Numbered from the stretch's first letter, positions 1 through 10,044 are shown. The stretch is DNA of 27,998 nucleotides from Ophiocordyceps camponoti-saundersi (nom. inval.) (GCA_003339415.1 PDHQ01000392.1:1-27998); one strand, 5' to 3'. A program made the numbers and translations. Notes: generated by a model not told the origin, from the sequence alone.

Positions 1-288
1 TTAATATATATAAATATTTCGGAATAAAAAAAAACACCCCCCCCCCCCTCTCTCTTACTCTCTCGCTCTCTCTATCTCCTTTTTCTTTTTATATATATAT
101 ACGTATATATATACGATACTTTTCCTTCTCTTTTCTATTATCTTAGCCTCCTTATTATTTTCGAGTTTTATAATTAAAAAAAAAATATTATATATTCTTC
201 TACTTTTTTAGCTCCCTTTCTAAAAAGGTATTTATTCCTTTATCTTCGATCTTTCTTTCCCTTACTAATATTCTAACTATAAGGCTAT

Positions 289-1017
289 AGATCCTATCGT
301 CGTTATTCGCTCTACTTTACTTAGCCCGATCGAAAGATAATTTTACTAGCGCTAGCGATATAATTTTATTATTTTACCTTTTAGAACCGACTATTCTAAC
401 TCTTACTAGCGGCCCCTTTACTTTACTATAATATATCCCTTTCTTTCTAGCAAATAAACCCTCTTACTAACCCTCTATAGCCCGACGAGACCGCACTTCT
501 CTCTTATCCCGCTTACCCTGTTACTTTACGCCTTAAACGCGACGATATAACGAAGCGAGAGATTATTAAGATTATACGGTTAAGGAGCTTTTTCCGCGCT
601 ATCCTCGTAGCGTCGAGACGATCGCTTATCGAAGACTGCCTCGCGGCCTTAGAAGGATCGCCTATTTAGGTTTCTACGCGTTACTCTTACCTTAACTCGC
701 CGTATCCCTTTATCTATTATACTAAAATACCTATTTTCGAAAACGGTGCTTATACGATATATATCCGCTTCCGCTAGTAGCGTAGCTATACTTACTTTCG
801 GATTCCGGCTATACCTATCTCCTACCCTAATACGGATCTGCTAAGTAGCGACGATATTACTAACGGCGATATTATTAATAGCGAAGAGTAGTTAGCCTTC
901 CTATATAAACCCCTCCCCTTATTCTCTATCCTTATATCTAGATTCGCCTACTTAGTTATAAGTTTATAATATAAGTTATTTATTAAAACTTTCGTAATTA
1001 GAAATATTATAAATTAA
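289..1017 (+). pseudogene. Decayed ORF 1 of tandem unit A (unknown family)
   Basis: I do not recognise the protein. Frame 1 reads as a plausible protein interrupted only by TAA/TAG, at sites where CAA, CAG or TGG would be the pre-RIP codon; readable runs include LKRDDITKREIIKIIRLRS and TKIPIFENGAYT. The best evidence for real coding is the comparison with copy B: from 285 to about 850 the two align with no net indel, and the one length difference is a 15-bp gap near 865, which keeps frame. Both copies reach a TAA at the matching place (1015-1017 here). The start is unclear: an ATA at 433 could be a mutated ATG, but copy B has ACC there, and similarity continues upstream to about 285. Original length was perhaps 195-240 residues. 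It is non-functional now. Confidence 0.55.
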
Positions 1018-1233
1018 GGCTAAGTTATAAGTATATATTATAATAGCTATCGTTAAACTATTTATTACTTTTTACTTCTTACCTTTTATATAAATAAACC
1101 TAACTAGGAATCTAACTTTTTAACTTTTTATAAGTATTATTAAGTTTATAAACTATAACTCTAGCTTTAAAAACGACTTATAGTTATAAAGCTATTTTAT
1201 AGAATTATTACTTTATTTTAATTACGATATTTA

Positions 1234-2110
1234 ACCCCCCCCCCCCTCTCCCCCTTATCCTCTTATCTTTTTTCCCCTTTTTAATTTCTTACCTCTCCCG
1301 CTACTTTGCTAATCTCTCCCCTCTTACTTTTTTACTATTCTCTTCCCTTTCCTTGCTCTATCGCTAGTATCCTTAATCTCTTGCCTTTTCGATCTCTCGC
1401 TCTCTCGCTACTCTCTCGTCCTCTCGCTCTCTCGCTACTCTCTCGTCCTCTCGCTCTCTTACTACTCTCCTCGCCTTTTCGTAATTATTTTCCCTTTCCT
1501 TACTTTATCGCTAGCATTTTCGCTCTCTTACCCTTTTATTTTCTCGCTACTTTTTTCCTTTTTCTCGCCCCGTCGCTTATATTCTCGCCCTCTCGCTCCC
1601 TCGCTACTTTTTTCCCTTTCCTCGCTCCGTCGCTTATGTCCTCGCCCCCTTGCCCTTTCTTTTTCTCGCTTTTTAGTCCTCTCGCCGCTTGCGCTACTCT
1701 CCTTATCCTCTCGCTCTCTCTTTATAACTTTCGCTCTCTCGCCCCCTCGCTACCCTCGCTACTCTTCTCGTCCTCTTGCCCTCTTTTTATAACTTTCGCT
1801 CTCTCGCCCCCTCGCTATTTTCGCTACTCTTTTCGCTTTTTTATTATTTTTCCCCCCTCTTACTTTCTTACTACTCCTATCGCTATATATATTATTTCTC
1901 CTACTACCTCCTCTATCTCTTAGCAGCTCCTTTATATTCTCGCCTGCGTTAACGCGCTATTTTGCGGCTTATTTTTATTTTACGTAGCTACTTTTTTTTT
2001 CGTATATCTCCTCGCTTTATCGCCTTTACTAGTTATATAAGTAAACGGGTTTTTTTTTTTTCCCTATTTATATTTTATTTCTCTTTCTCTCTCTCCCTCC
2101 TTCCGTATAT
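1234..2110 (+). repeat. Strand-biased CT-rich minisatellite in unit A
   Basis: About 870 bases with pyrimidines heavily on the plus strand, starting with a poly-C run and ending in a TC-rich stretch before an alternating TA tract (about 2117-2138). Around 1393-1460 a 27-bp unit built from CTCTCGCT, ACTCTCTCGTC and CTCTCGCT repeats in tandem, and degenerate versions continue to about 1830. A 205-codon open frame lies here (1306-1923), but its leucine/serine/arginine/alanine composition only reflects the repeat and I do not call it a gene. The minus strand would read as an arginine/glutamate/serine-rich repeat, which is also probably a composition effect. Such polypurine-polypyrimidine DNA can adopt triplex structure; that is general knowledge, not something shown here. 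Confidence 0.75.
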
Positions 2111-2404
2111 AGTTATATATATATATATATATATATATACGCTTTTATTCGTGCTTTTTCTAACTATTTTTCTTATTTTCGTTGTTTTTCTATATAAAAT
2201 AGGTATTATTTTCCCTTTTACCTCTCCTCTTTCCTCCTTATATCCTTTTCCTCGCTACGAACCCTTAAGTAAATAAACGCGTAGTATTATATATTAATAT
2301 TTTACTTCCTTAGGTACCGTATATATTCTTTATTATAATACTTACGGCGAGGTCTAGTAACGATTTTACTAGTCGAGGTTAGCTTAACTAGCTTGTAATA
2401 TAGT

Positions 2405-2914
2405 ACCTAACTCCCGCGCTATAGCTAATAACCCTCTAAGCTTAGGGAATATACCCGAGGTAAAAAAAGAATAAGTATAGGCCGCTAAGGCGGCGTACGA
2501 CGCCCTTTTAAATATATACTTATTTTTTCGCTAATAGTTTTAAGCTTTAGCTATCCGAGGGATATTATAGTTCTCCGGTTTATATATATTATAACGCTAA
2601 CTAGTTAGAATATTACGCGGTAACTAGATGCCTCCCCCTTTCCTTCCTACCTAATAACTAACCTAATTATATATTATAGTTTACGGAGCCCTCTTTTTAA
2701 TATCGAGCCCGAAGATATTAAAAGCTTATTATATAAGAAAATCTCTTTATTACTAAACGGCTTAAATATGCTTACCTCCGAGGATATTTTACGAAGTACT
2801 ATAGCTTTTAAGATAGGTTCGATAACGGCGAATAATTCGATTCCGAAAATGCCTAATATAGCCCTTAACTCTATTTATATTCTAGATATACGGTTTAATA
2901 ATAGAAAGATATAA
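2405..2914 (+). pseudogene. Decayed ORF 2 of tandem unit A (unknown family)
   Basis: Unrecognised. Frame 2 is nearly stop-free over its last 90 or so codons, with runs such as SPLFNIEPEDIKSLL and LTSEDILRSTIAFKIGS, and earlier interruptions are all TAA/TAG. Copy B aligns at a constant offset of 2760 from about 2471 to 2914 with no net indel and keeps the same frame (its version reads SPLFNVEPEDTRSLL), which supports ancestral coding. A one-base length difference lies between 2405 and 2471, so the true 5' limit may be near 2470. The last TAA (2912-2914) could be a real stop or a mutated glutamine codon. A small perfect hairpin, GCCGC-TAAG-GCGGC, sits at about 2481-2494 and is conserved in copy B. 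Confidence 0.5.
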
Positions 2915-3195
2915 CTATTTATCTTCTATATTATAATCGTATCCTATATCTCCCCGTCTTATTTTTCCCCCCCTCTCCCTCCTTTTCCTTTTACGTATAT
3001 ATATACCTATATATATATAATACGTTTCTTTCTCTTTTCTATTATCTTAGCCTCCTTATAATTATTAACCTCGCGATTTAATAAAAAAAGGTATTTTATA
3101 TTCTTACACCCCTCCCCCTATCTCCCTCTCTATATAGTATTTCCTCTTTATTTTCGTTCCTTTTTTCCCTAGTTAATCTTCTATAATAGAGCTAT

Positions 3196-3909
3196 AGATC
3201 CTATCGTTATTACTTACTCTACTTACCTCGGTTCGATTAAAAGACAGTGTTACTAGTAGTAGCGATATAATCTTATTATTTTGCCTTTTAGAACCGACTA
3301 TTTCGACGGCCACTAGCGGTCCTTTTACCTTTTTATAATACCTTCTTCTTTTCTTAATAAATAAACCCTCTTACTAACCTTATATAGCCCGACAAGACCG
3401 CATTTCTCTCTTATCCCGCTTACCCTATTACCTTACGCCTTAAACGCGATAACTTAACTAAGCGAGAGGTTATTAAGATTATACGGTTAAGAAGCTACTT
3501 CCGCGCTATCCTCGCAGCGTTAAGAGGATCGCTTATCTAAGCTTGCCTCGCGGCCTCGGAAAGATTGCCTATTTAAGTTTCTACGCGTTACTACCACGTT
3601 AACTCGCTATACCCTTTTATCCGCTATACTAGAATACCTTTTTTCGAAAACGGTGCTTATATAACGTATATCCTTTTCTACTAATAGCGTAGCTACACTT
3701 CCTTTCGGATTCTAGCTATACTCCCCTTCTACCTTTAAATAGATCCGCTAAGTAGTAACGATATTACTAATAGCGAAGAGTAGTTAGCTATTTTTTATAA
3801 ACCCCTCCTCTTATTCTCTATCCTTATATTTAGATTAGCCTACTTAGCTATAAGGTTACTATATAAGTAGTTTATAAAAACTTTCGGTTTTAGAAATACT
3901 ATAAATTAA
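3196..3909 (+). pseudogene. Decayed ORF 1 of tandem unit B
   Basis: Counterpart of the ORF at 289-1017 in unit A. The frame is shared throughout, with matching runs such as FFENGAYI and an equivalent terminal TAA at 3907-3909. It lacks 15 bp (five codons) relative to copy A just before the shared SEE-like segment, an in-frame change that supports past protein coding. In-frame TAA/TAG codons fall at most of the same places as in copy A, plus private ones, consistent with RIP acting on both copies. Family unknown. Confidence 0.5.
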
Positions 3910-4124
3910 AGCTACTTGCGTATATATTACCCTCTAGCTATAGTTAACTTATCTACTAGCTTTTACTCTTTATCTTTTATATAAATAAACCTAACTAAGA
4001 ATCTAACCTTTTAACTTTCTTTTAAAGCTATTATTAGATTTATAAATTATAACTCTAGCCTCGGAGATAACTTATAGTAATAAAGCTACTTTATAGAATT
4101 AGTTTTTTATTTTAAATACGATAT

Positions 4125-4790
4125 TTAGATCTCCCCTCCCCCCCTTATCCTCTTATCTTTTTTCCCCTTCTTAATTTCCTACCTCTTTTACTATTTCGCT
4201 AGTTCTCCCCTCTCGCTCTCCCGCTATTCTTTTCCTTTCTCGCCCTTTCGATCTCTCGCTACTTTATTATCCCCTCGCTTTCTCGCTACTTTATCGTCCC
4301 CTCGCTCTCTCGCTACTTTATCGTCCCCTCGCTCTCTCGCTACTCTCCTCGCCCTTTCCTCCCTCTGCTACTAGTCTCCTCGCCCTTTCGATCTCTCGCT
4401 TTTTAGTCCTCTTACCGCTCTTGCTACTCTCCTCGCCTTTTCGATCTCTCGCTTTTTAGTCCTCTTACCGCTCTCGCTACTCTCCTCGCCTTTTCGATCT
4501 CTCGCTTTTTAGTCCTCTCGCTCTCTTATTACTCTCCTTATTCTTTCGCTCTCTTATTACTCTCCTCGTCGCCTCGCTCTTTTACTACTCCTATCGCTAT
4601 ATATATTATTCCTTACGCTACCTTTTTTACCTCTTACTAGTTTCCTTATACTTTTATTTATGTAAATATAGTATCTCGTAGCTTATTTTTATTTCGCCTA
4701 ACTATTTTTTTTTTTGTATCTTTTTTCGCTTTATTACTTATAGTAGTTATATAAGCAAATAGGTATTTTTTTCCCTATTTATATTTCGTT

Positions 4791-4830
<40 letters not shown>

Positions 4831-4860
4831 CTTTCCCTCTCTCTCTCTCTCCGTTCTTTC
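4125..4860 (+). repeat. CT-rich minisatellite of unit B with 27-bp and 53-bp periods
   Basis: Equivalent of the 1234-2110 array, but with different local expansion. A 27-bp unit containing CTTTATCGTCCCCTCGCT and CTCTCGCTA repeats about three times near 4258-4340. A 53-bp unit (GATCTCTCGC, TTTTTAGTCC, TCTTACCGCT, then CTACTCTCCTCGCC) repeats about two and a half times near 4389-4515. A pure (TC)n run lies near 4795-4825, followed by an alternating TA tract near 4870-4900. The difference from copy A shows independent minisatellite turnover after the duplication. Confidence 0.7.
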
Positions 4861-4866
4861 CGTATA

Positions 4867-4901
<35 letters not shown>

Positions 4902-5165
4902 GCTATTATTCCTACTCTCTCTAACTGTTTTTCTTATTTTTATCGTTCTTCTATATAAAATAGGTATTATTTTCCCTTTAACCTTTTTACTTTCCTCCTT
5001 ATATCTTATTCCTTCTTACGAACCCTCTAAGAGATAAACGCGTAATATTATATATTAATATTTCGCTTTCTTAGGCACTATATATATTCTTTATTACGAT
5101 ACTTACGACGAAGTCGAGTAACGCTCCCGCCGGTTTAAGTAAGCTAGAACGGCTTATAATATAGC

Positions 5166-5674
5166 ACCTAACTCCCGCGCTATAGCTAATAACCCTCTAG
5201 GTTTAGGGAATATACGTAACGCGAAAAAGAATAAGCCTAGGCCGCTTAGGCGGCGTATAACGCCCTATAAATAGTGCACTTATTCTTTCGCCGATAAACT
5301 TAAGCTCTCGCTATCTAATAGTTATTTCGGTTCTCCTATTTATATATATTATAACGCTAATAATTTAGAATATTATACGGTAACTAGATACCTCCTCCTT
5401 TCCTTCCTATCTAATAATTAACTTAATTATATATTATAATTTATAGAGCCCTCTTTTTAACGTCGAGCCCGAAGATACTAGGAGCTTATTATCTAATAAA
5501 ATCTCTCTAACGCTAAATAGTTTAAGTGCGCTTACCTCCGGGGATATTTCGCGTATTATTATAATCTCCGAGATAGATTTAATAATAACGAATAATTCGA
5601 ATCGGAAAATTCCTATTATAGCCCTTAACTTTACTCTATATTTTAGATATATAGTTTAATAGTAGAAAGATATA
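5166..5674 (+). pseudogene. Decayed ORF 2 of tandem unit B
   Basis: Counterpart of 2405-2914, offset by 2760. The frame matches over the final 200 or so bases (SPLFNVEPEDTRSLL, LTSGDISRIII). There are more in-frame TAA/TAG codons near the end than in copy A. It includes the conserved hairpin GCCGC-TTAG-GCGGC near 5242-5255. Product unknown and non-functional. Confidence 0.45.
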
Positions 5675-5735
5675 AGTATTTATCTTCTAAGCTATTATTA
5701 TATTTTATATCTCCCCCTTTTATTTTTTTTTTTTC

Positions 5736-6605
5736 CTCTTTTTAGTTTATTAGCCTTTTTCCCCTCTCTTTTCGCTAGTCTCCTCTTACCCTCTTCGTAT
5801 ATTTCCCTCGCTACTCTTCTCTTCCTCTCTTATATTATCTCGCTCTCTTATTATTATTACCCCCCCCCCCCCTCACGCTCCCGCTACCTTACCTTTATAT
5901 CTTACTACTCCTCGCACTCTTACATATATTAATATACCCTTTTACGCCTTATCGTTACCTTACGTAAGTCTTTTTCCTTTTACTTACTTTTATACTTTAT
6001 CGCCGCTATTAGTTATATAAGTAAACGGTTATTTTTTTTCTTTTCTTTTATATTTCCTCTTTCTCTCTCTCTCTCTATCCTCTCTCTCTCCCTCTCTTTT
6101 CCTCTCCTCTCTCTTCCTCTCCTCTCTTTTCTCTCTCCTTCCCTCCCTCTCTTCCTTTCTCTCTCTCTCTTCCTCTCCTCTCTTTTCTCTTTCCCTCTCT
6201 CCCTCTCTCCCTCTCTCCCTTTCTCTCTTACTTTTCCTCTCCTCTCTCTTCTCTTTCCCTCTCTCCCTCTCTCCTCTCTCTCCTTCTCTGCATAGTTATA
6301 GATAAATATATATATATATATATACGCCTTTTTTCCTACTCTCTCTAACTATCTTTCTTATTATTATCGTTTTTCTATATAAAATAGGTATTATTTTCCC
6401 TAATTTTTTTACTTTCCTTTTTATATCTTATTCCTCGTTACGAACCTTTTAAGAGATAAACGCGTAATATTATATATTAATATTTCGCTTTCTTAGGTAT
6501 TATATATATTTTTCGTTATAATACCTATATCGAAGTTAAGTAATGCTCCCGCCGGTTAAGGTAAGCTAAAATAGCTTATAATATAGCGCCCGACTCCCTT
6601 ATCGT
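5736..6605 (+). repeat. Truncated third tandem copy (unit C)
   Basis: Begins inside the CT-rich part of the unit, so it lacks ORF 1, and runs through a long CT-rich array (about 6056-6290, including many CTCTCTC and CCTCTC blocks), a TA tract (about 6307-6324) and the conserved stretch with AAAATAGGTATTATTTTCCC at 6381. That stretch matches copy B at 4957, an offset of 1424. Similarity stops near 6605, before the ORF 2 coding part, so both ends are truncated. It retains only noncoding DNA of the unit. Confidence 0.75.
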
Positions 6606-6608
6606 AAC

Positions 6609-7100
6609 TAATACCGCGCTAAGCTCGCGTATAACTAGCGCTACCGAAGTATACTAGCTTACGCTTTATACTAAGCTTTATAAGAGCTATATACGTTTAT
6701 TTATATACTTTTAAAAGCTAGTAACCTCGCTTAGTTATCGCGGAAATAAGCGGTATAGCTTCTGCTAGCCTTATTAGCGTCGCTAATATAAGACTATACG
6801 TATTTACCCTTATTTTATTATATCTTACCTCTAAACTTTAATCTCTAATTTTATTAATCTTTTAGTTTAATAACGATAATATACGGAGACGTGCTTCTAA
6901 GTTCTAAGAGTATTTTCTTCGCTTAGAATATATTTCCTTTAAGGAAAAAATCGAATATATATACCTTAAAGGGTACTTTATAAGCTATTTTAGACTTCCA
7001 GATAACTATTAACGGCCTACCTTCTCTTCTAAATATTTATCTTATAGTATATTTATAAATTTAATCTCTTACTATATTACCGCTTTTTATAATTATACTC
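6609..7100 (+). pseudogene. Weak decayed reading frame of unknown origin
   Basis: Just after the truncated repeat, frame 3 has fairly long stop-free runs, for example SKSIFF and FPLRKKSNIYTLKGTL around 6890-6980, separated by TAA/TAG. There is no second copy in the window for comparison and no recognised motif, so this could be chance in RIP-biased DNA. If real it is a fragment of about 160 codons whose 5' end was cut by the junction with unit C. I record it so the interval is not taken as blank. Confidence 0.25.
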
Positions 7101-7336
7101 CTTATATTTACTTATATATTATTACGATAATAGTAGTAGAAGTATATAGAGTAGATATATCGTCTTAAGTCTTATCCGAAAACGTAGTAGGGACTAGTAT
7201 CTTTCTTCTATATAGTGTTTATAAATTATAACGCCTTAATCTTACCGCTAAGATATATACTTATAACTACTTATAGTAACTATTTCCTCTTTAAGTTTTC
7301 GGCCCTTACTTGTTAGACTAATACCTACTTTCGTAG

Positions 7337-7344
7337 TATAAAGG
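7337..7344 (+). promoter_or_regulatory. TATA-box-like element of R1, conserved in three copies
   Basis: TATAAAGG followed by AGGCA occurs here, at 18346 and at 19792, in each case about 370-385 bp before the shared ORF landmark and upstream of a CT-rich stretch of roughly 60-75 bases. A TATA-like site plus a pyrimidine-rich region before the coding start is a common fungal promoter layout. The function is inferred from position and conservation only. Confidence 0.35.
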
Positions 7345-7690
7345 AGGCACTTTCTTATATACGTATACGTAATATATCCCCTTAGACTTATAAGCTAATT
7401 TAGAAGTATCTAATAAGCTTTAAAAATAACTTTAAAGATCGTAAGATAAGATTATTAAAACTTTTAAAAGAAAACTCGTAGGAAAAGACTATAGGTACGT
7501 ATCTTCTGCACCTATTAAATTAGTAAAGCTAGCTAAGTTATCTAGGTATAGTATAAAATGCCCTCTTCTCTTCCTCTCTCTCTCTTCCTCTTTTTTCTTC
7601 CCTTATCCTCCTCTTCCTCTTCTTTCTAGAGTTTTCTATATAGCCTTTTTCTTAAAGAGGAATATAGATCTTAGAATAAACTTAGGTCTT

Positions 7691-8560
7691 ATTCCTACGT
7701 GCGATCGTGGCGTATAAGGGAGGTATCGCCTCCTCTAGCTTTCGACTATATACTTATCGATCGTAGCTATAATAAACGCTTTAAGTATAGATATAAGTAT
7801 CCGCTTACGGATTTTATATCTATTAAAATAACGTGGTTTTTTTCTATAGGAGTTAGAGTAATAAGCACTCTCGCGCCCTATAATAAATATTATTCTTCGA
7901 GCTAAGATTACTATATCCGCCTTAGTAATATATATTAAAATTCTACGTAATAATAGATATTTTAAGGCCTTAGTTATATAGAGCCGTTAGGCAGCGAATA
8001 GCACTACTTATAAGAAGTATAGTTACCCGCGGACTTACGCGCACTCTTTTTAGTACTACGTCTCGCTCCTAGGCTTAAAGCACGGCGTTTCTAGTAGCTT
8101 TATATAGGCGGGTCTTAGACGATAATATTTATACTAAACTTAAACTACTACTCCTAGCTTTACGCAAATTATAGCGATAGCTATTAAGGATAATAATAAT
8201 ATCGCGGAGAGTAGAGAGGTTATAAAGTTAGAAAACTCTCTTAAGGTTAAAGTTAGGAATAGATAAGTATAGGAAGGGCTATTATCTCCTAAGCTCCTTA
8301 AGGATACTATACCCGTTTCCCTTAACGCTTGCTAAATAGACTTAGGTTAACGCTAAGAAAAATCAGCGGTATTAAAGTAAAGGTTAAATATATAGATAGA
8401 AAGTAATAATAATATATAGTAAACGCTAGAGATAACGCTTATAGTTATAATAACGTTTAATACTAGTAAAAGTAAATAATATAATAATAGAAGGAAAGTA
8501 TATAGATAACTAGGGTATTAGGTAACTTAGTCTTAAAGTCTAAGTTCGTTATAACTTCTA
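7691..8560 (+). pseudogene. Decayed ORF of R1 copy 1 (unknown, possibly nuclear protein)
   Basis: Family not recognised. Frame 2 reads GRYRLL, then INALSIDISIRLRILYLLK, then NIILRAKITI and YIKILRNNRYFKALVI, matching copy 2 (GRYRLLELL, ITALSVNIGIRLR, NIILRAKITT, YFKILRNFRYFRA) residue for residue at many places. This between-copy agreement picks the true frame; the 68-codon open frame at 7699 is in another frame and is a shadow. In-frame TAA/TAG codons are frequent toward the 3' end. Original length was at least 280 residues; neither start nor stop can be fixed. Copy 2 has a lysine-rich segment near its 3' end, suggesting a nuclear or nucleic-acid-binding role, but that is only inference. Confidence 0.5.
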
Positions 8561-8689
8561 TATTTATAAGATTTCGAAATTCCTTTAGAATACTTAAGGA
8601 GAGGTAACTCTAAAAGGAGGTAAGTAGTTTATTCCTTCTCGAAACTAATTAGTATTATATCTATTCTATCGGGGAATTATAATATTATT

Positions 8690-9335
8690 CTAATATAGGT
8701 ATTTTAGCGGGGGAAGAAGGATACCCTAGGTAAGCGTAGTAGATACGTAAAGGGCGTAACTTTTTAGGTAACTAAAATTTTTAACTAATATAAGGGGGGA
8801 TCTCTAGCTATAGGGGGAAGTGCCGGATAGTAATTCTCTATAGGGAAAATAATAAGAAGTCGGTTTTCTATATAGAGATAAAAGAAGAAAGAGAAAGGAA
8901 GATAAGAACTATTTAATTAAGTGCCGAGAACTTAAGAATAAGTATTTAAATTAGGAATTTATAGTATAAAAGTATAGAGTTTAAAATAAAGTTATAGGGT
9001 TAGTAGAGTTTTTACTATAAGTCCTCTCTAAGACTCGACTTACGATAAACGACTTTTACGATAGCTATAAAGATAAGGTTAGGGCTAATTACTTACTTAA
9101 TTTCTTCCTCTTTCGAGGGAAACTAATCTAAGCTATATACCTAGTAATAACCCTAATCCTATATCGTTCACCTTTTATATCCTAATTTATAGATACCTTT
9201 AGGAAAAGAAAGGGGTTAAGGAACTATTTAATTAAACCTTATAAGAGCTCTTAGATATCTCCTAGCTAAGTTATACGCTTATTTTTCTTTAGGCGTGTTA
9301 GGGTTTATTATTCTATCTATATTATAGATTAGATA
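8690..9335 (+). repeat. R2 repeat, copy 1 (long form)
   Basis: Short repeat found many times in the window, always on the plus strand. The long form has a left part (here 8690-8890, with ACTAATATAAGGGG, ATCTCTAGCTATA and GGATAGTAATTCTCTATA) and a right part (about 8915-9335, with TAGAGTTTTTACTATAAGTC, CTCTCTAAGACT, AAGGGAAACTAA-like and CTATTTAATTAA blocks). The right part is also found at 21175, 22220, 24880, 26590, 27230 and 27480. Here it follows the R1 copy directly. No convincing ORF is seen. It may be the 3' part of a larger element or an independent subtelomeric repeat. Confidence 0.75.
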
Positions 9336-9566
9336 TAGTAGTTTATTTACACGCTTACTACGGTTTAGGCAGAAGTCGTCTATATTAAGTACGCCTAATA
9401 TGTATACGTAGGGCGTCGTCTTATCTATATTATAAACTAAATAAAATAGGTCTACGATACGCTTCCTACGATTAAAGCAGAAGTCTACGACTTTATTAAG
9501 CAGGTCTAGGCGCTTACGGAGCGTATTAAATATATAATTACCCTGCTTATATTATAAAGTAACGAT
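9279..9566 (-). pseudogene. 3' fragment of a gene with 36-codon tandem repeats
   Basis: The minus strand is stop-free for about 95 codons and ends at a TAA (9279-9281), striking in DNA this rich in TAA/TAG. The frame contains a repeated block: NRRKRIVDLFYLVYNID and, 108 bp later, NRSKRVNKLLYLIYNID; DFC precedes each block. The nucleotide period is exactly 108 bp (TATCTATATTATA at 9314 and 9422; GCAGAAGTC at 9369 and 9477), so the repeat keeps frame. It is basic, with NRxKR in each unit. No family recognised. The C-terminus (NPNTPKEK) overlaps the end of the R2 copy, so the original stop may have been replaced. Upstream of about 9570 the frame dissolves into TAA/TAG-rich sequence. Confidence 0.5.
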
Positions 9567-9654
9567 TTATACTAACTAGTAATAATAAAATAGTAGAGAT
9601 CGAAGACCCCCTCGCGGTCGCCCGTAATCTGCTACCGTATTTCTAAATATATAA

Positions 9655-9785
9655 ATACGGAACTCTTTATAACTTAACTAATAAAGAACTAAAGGATAGG
9701 GAAGTCTAAGTCTTATTATCTTATAACTTAACCGAGGATAATCGAGAGGGTAGGGAGGTGTGAGTCTTATTACTTTACTAGGGGG
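9655..9785 (+). repeat. Imperfect tandem duplication, about 56 bp
   Basis: Two adjacent diverged units each contain a TATAACTTAAC segment, then GGATAGGGAAGTCTAAGTC or GGGTAGGGAGGTGTGAGTC, then TTATTA. No coding sense was established. The repeat lies between the 36-codon-repeat fragment and a partial R2-left fragment. Confidence 0.5.
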
Positions 9786-10044
9786 GATATAGAGGTTTAG
9801 GTCTATCTACTTTCGCTCGCGCGGGTATAGGCTAGATAGTAATTCTCTATATATAAAATAACGATATTTCTCCTTTCGACGAAGCGATAGCGGTAAGAGT
9901 AGATAGGAATTATATATTATTTAATAAATCCGTAAGAAAAAAAAAAATATCCTTTCTCTCTCTCCCCCTTTTTTATAAATACCTACTCTCGCTAGATCGG
10001 AACCGAATATTTTTTTTATATTACTTAGCACGCTTCCCTTATAG
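9786..10044. other. Gene-free interval with a partial R2-left fragment
   Basis: GGCTAGATAGTAATTCTCTATA at about 9828-9850 matches the left part of the long R2 form (8825-8845, 22135-22155, 27150-27170). Beyond it are an A-rich run, a CT-rich run (9950-9975) and AT-rich DNA. No gene seen. Confidence 0.4.

Larger units (their letters stand above)
40..2955 (+). repeat. Tandem repeat unit A (full copy, about 2.9 kb)
   Basis: First of two full tandem copies of a large unit. Landmarks recur in the second copy at a constant offset: CTATAGATCC at 285 recurs at 3192 and the ACCGCA-containing stretch near 490 recurs near 3397, both 2907 bp on. The tail (2470-2914) recurs 2760 bp on, so copy B is about 150 bp shorter, mostly because of the CT-rich middle. 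From the left the unit holds a poly-C/CT-rich edge, a decayed ORF, a long CT-rich minisatellite, an alternating TA tract and a second decayed ORF. The left boundary is approximate because only AT- and C-rich simple sequence precedes it. CpA and TpG are nearly absent, as expected for a duplicated sequence hit by RIP. Confidence 0.85.
2956..5735 (+). repeat. Tandem repeat unit B (full copy, about 2.8 kb)
   Basis: Second full copy of the unit that begins near position 40, in the same orientation and directly abutting it. It keeps the same order: CT-rich edge, decayed ORF 1, CT-rich minisatellite, alternating TA tract, decayed ORF 2. The two copies differ at many single sites, largely C/T and G/A differences of the RIP type, and by a shorter minisatellite. 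A third, 5'-truncated copy follows immediately. Confidence 0.85.
7130..8660 (+). repeat. R1 repeat family, copy 1
   Basis: One of three diverged copies in this window (others at 18125-19500 and 19575-21170), all on the plus strand. Shared landmarks in order: a GTCTTAAGTCTTATCCGAAAA block, a TATAAAGGAGGCA block, TATACGTATACGTAATATAC, GTAGGAAAAGACTATAGGTA, a CT-rich stretch, and a decayed ORF starting near GGGAGGTATCGCCTCCT. Since noncoding upstream DNA and the ORF are copied together, R1 is a duplicated gene-plus-promoter block or a one-ORF mobile element. I found no terminal inverted repeats or target duplications by eye. All copies are heavily RIP-mutated. Confidence 0.8.

Noticed and set aside
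1306..1923. 205-codon plus-strand open frame
   Set aside because: Lies wholly in the CT-rich minisatellite; its leucine/serine/arginine repeats come from simple sequence, and the array differs in period between copies.
1962..2276. 104-codon plus-strand open frame
   Set aside because: Phenylalanine/isoleucine/tyrosine-rich because of T runs and the TA microsatellite; the corresponding region of copy B is not preserved as a frame.
7699..7905. 68-codon plus-strand open frame in R1 copy 1
   Set aside because: The three R1 copies agree better in another frame (GRYRLL, NIILRAKIT); this frame is its shadow.
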